DNA of 5,936 nucleotides from the NCBI GenBank assembly GCA_943324725.2, contig CALPMR020000188.1, positions 1-5,936 of the forward strand. Direction: 5' to 3'. The stretch is from Bordetella parapertussis (lineage in GTDB: Bacteria; Cyanobacteriota; Cyanobacteriia; PCC-6307; Cyanobiaceae). Position 1 is the stretch's first letter; every line of letters starts with the position of its first letter. The position numbers and the translations under genes were made by a program. Below are positions 5,693 through 5,936 of this stretch, piece after piece. The notes beneath the pieces were generated by a model that was not told the origin of the DNA, searched no databases, and worked only from the letters and a program-made list of their open reading frames with translations.

Positions 5693-5936
5693 ATGTCGAA
5701 GCGTCATCCGGTCGTCTCCGTCACCGGTTCCTCCGGCGCAGGAACCAGCACCGTCAAGCGCGCCTTCGAGCAGATCTTCAAACGCGAGGGCATCACCCCT
5801 GCGGTTGTGGAGGGCGACAGCTACCACCGCTACGAACGCGGTCCGATGAAGGAGGCCATGGCCGCCGCCCTGGCCAAGGGGGAGAACTTCTCCCACTTCG
5901 GCCCGGAGGCCAACCTGTTCGACAAGCTCGGCGAAC
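5693..5936 (+). CDS. prk: Phosphoribulokinase, class I (CbbP-like), 5' part
   Basis: Phosphoribulokinase makes ribulose-1,5-bisphosphate from ribulose-5-phosphate and ATP, supplying RuBisCO in the Calvin cycle. The first 81 residues are visible; the gene runs off the right edge (family length is roughly 290-300). The P-loop is VTGSSGAGTSTVK (10-22), with Thr in place of the usual P-loop Lys, as in class I enzymes. VVEGDSYHRYER follows, placing D42, H45 and R49 at the same positions as the catalytic Asp and ribulose-5-phosphate-binding residues of Rhodobacter sphaeroides PRK. Then comes FSHFGPEANLFDKL, a class I hallmark. No cysteine occurs in this part. The start gives a family-typical N-terminus; no Shine-Dalgarno is seen. 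The gene has the longest upstream gap in the window (100 nt), holding a hairpin and a locally AT-richer patch (about 5657-5677), so it may have its own promoter. A uridine kinase is an unlikely alternative, given the two class I motifs. Confidence 0.93.
   Translation, partial: MSKRHPVVSVTGSSGAGTSTVKRAFEQIFKREGITPAVVEGDSYHRYERGPMKEAMAAALAKGENFSHFGPEANLFDKLGE

Noticed and set aside
1..5936. Search for mobile elements, CRISPR arrays, tRNA/rRNA genes and phage or defence genes
   Set aside because: No terminal inverted repeats, spaced direct repeats, transposase motifs or RNA gene signatures were visible; the window is filled by housekeeping genes.

Overview
The window looks like a GC-rich picocyanobacterial chromosome segment of the Cyanobium / Synechococcus (alpha-cyanobacterial) type. 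The evidence is the gene set: a RuvX-like protein followed by a DUF3727 protein (a cyanobacterial/plastid-lineage family), a YqeG-type HAD phosphatase, LpxD, a cyanobacterial-style LeuB and a phosphoribulokinase. Base composition is high in GC, and two perfect HIP1 octamers (GCGATCGC) are present. The taxonomic call is an inference from gene content and recalled family sequences; no search was run.

Layout: eight protein genes all lie on the + strand and are tightly packed. (1) 1-573 is the 3' part of a poorly characterised, possibly GNAT-like protein. (2) 576-1121 is ruvX, beginning 2 nt after the previous stop. (3) 1141-1716 is a DUF1292/DUF3727 acidic protein. (4) 1716-2225 is a YqeG-family HAD phosphatase. 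(5) 2225-3349 is proB. Genes 3/4 and 4/5 share one base in a TGATG stop/start. After a 40-nt gap comes (6) lpxD at 3390-4484. After 28 nt comes (7) leuB at 4513-5592. After a 100-nt gap, the longest in the window, comes (8) the 5' end of prk at 5693, running off the right edge.

The genes do not form a single pathway. They cover nucleic-acid maintenance or rRNA processing (ruvX), a possible phosphoglycerolipid step (YqeG family), proline synthesis (proB), lipid A synthesis (lpxD), leucine synthesis (leuB) and CO2 fixation (prk). This resembles the mixed housekeeping operons of streamlined picocyanobacteria. No mobile element, CRISPR array, RNA gene or defence system is visible, and I see no wholly new system.

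The points most worth a second look are these. The prk start encodes a class I (proteobacterial, CbbP-like) enzyme with no cysteine in its first 81 residues, not the thioredoxin-regulated class II enzyme of plants and most other cyanobacteria. The ruvX-DUF1292 neighbourhood echoes Firmicutes yrrK-yrzB. The DUF3727 protein carries an internal duplication. The RuvX has a rewritten second active-site motif.
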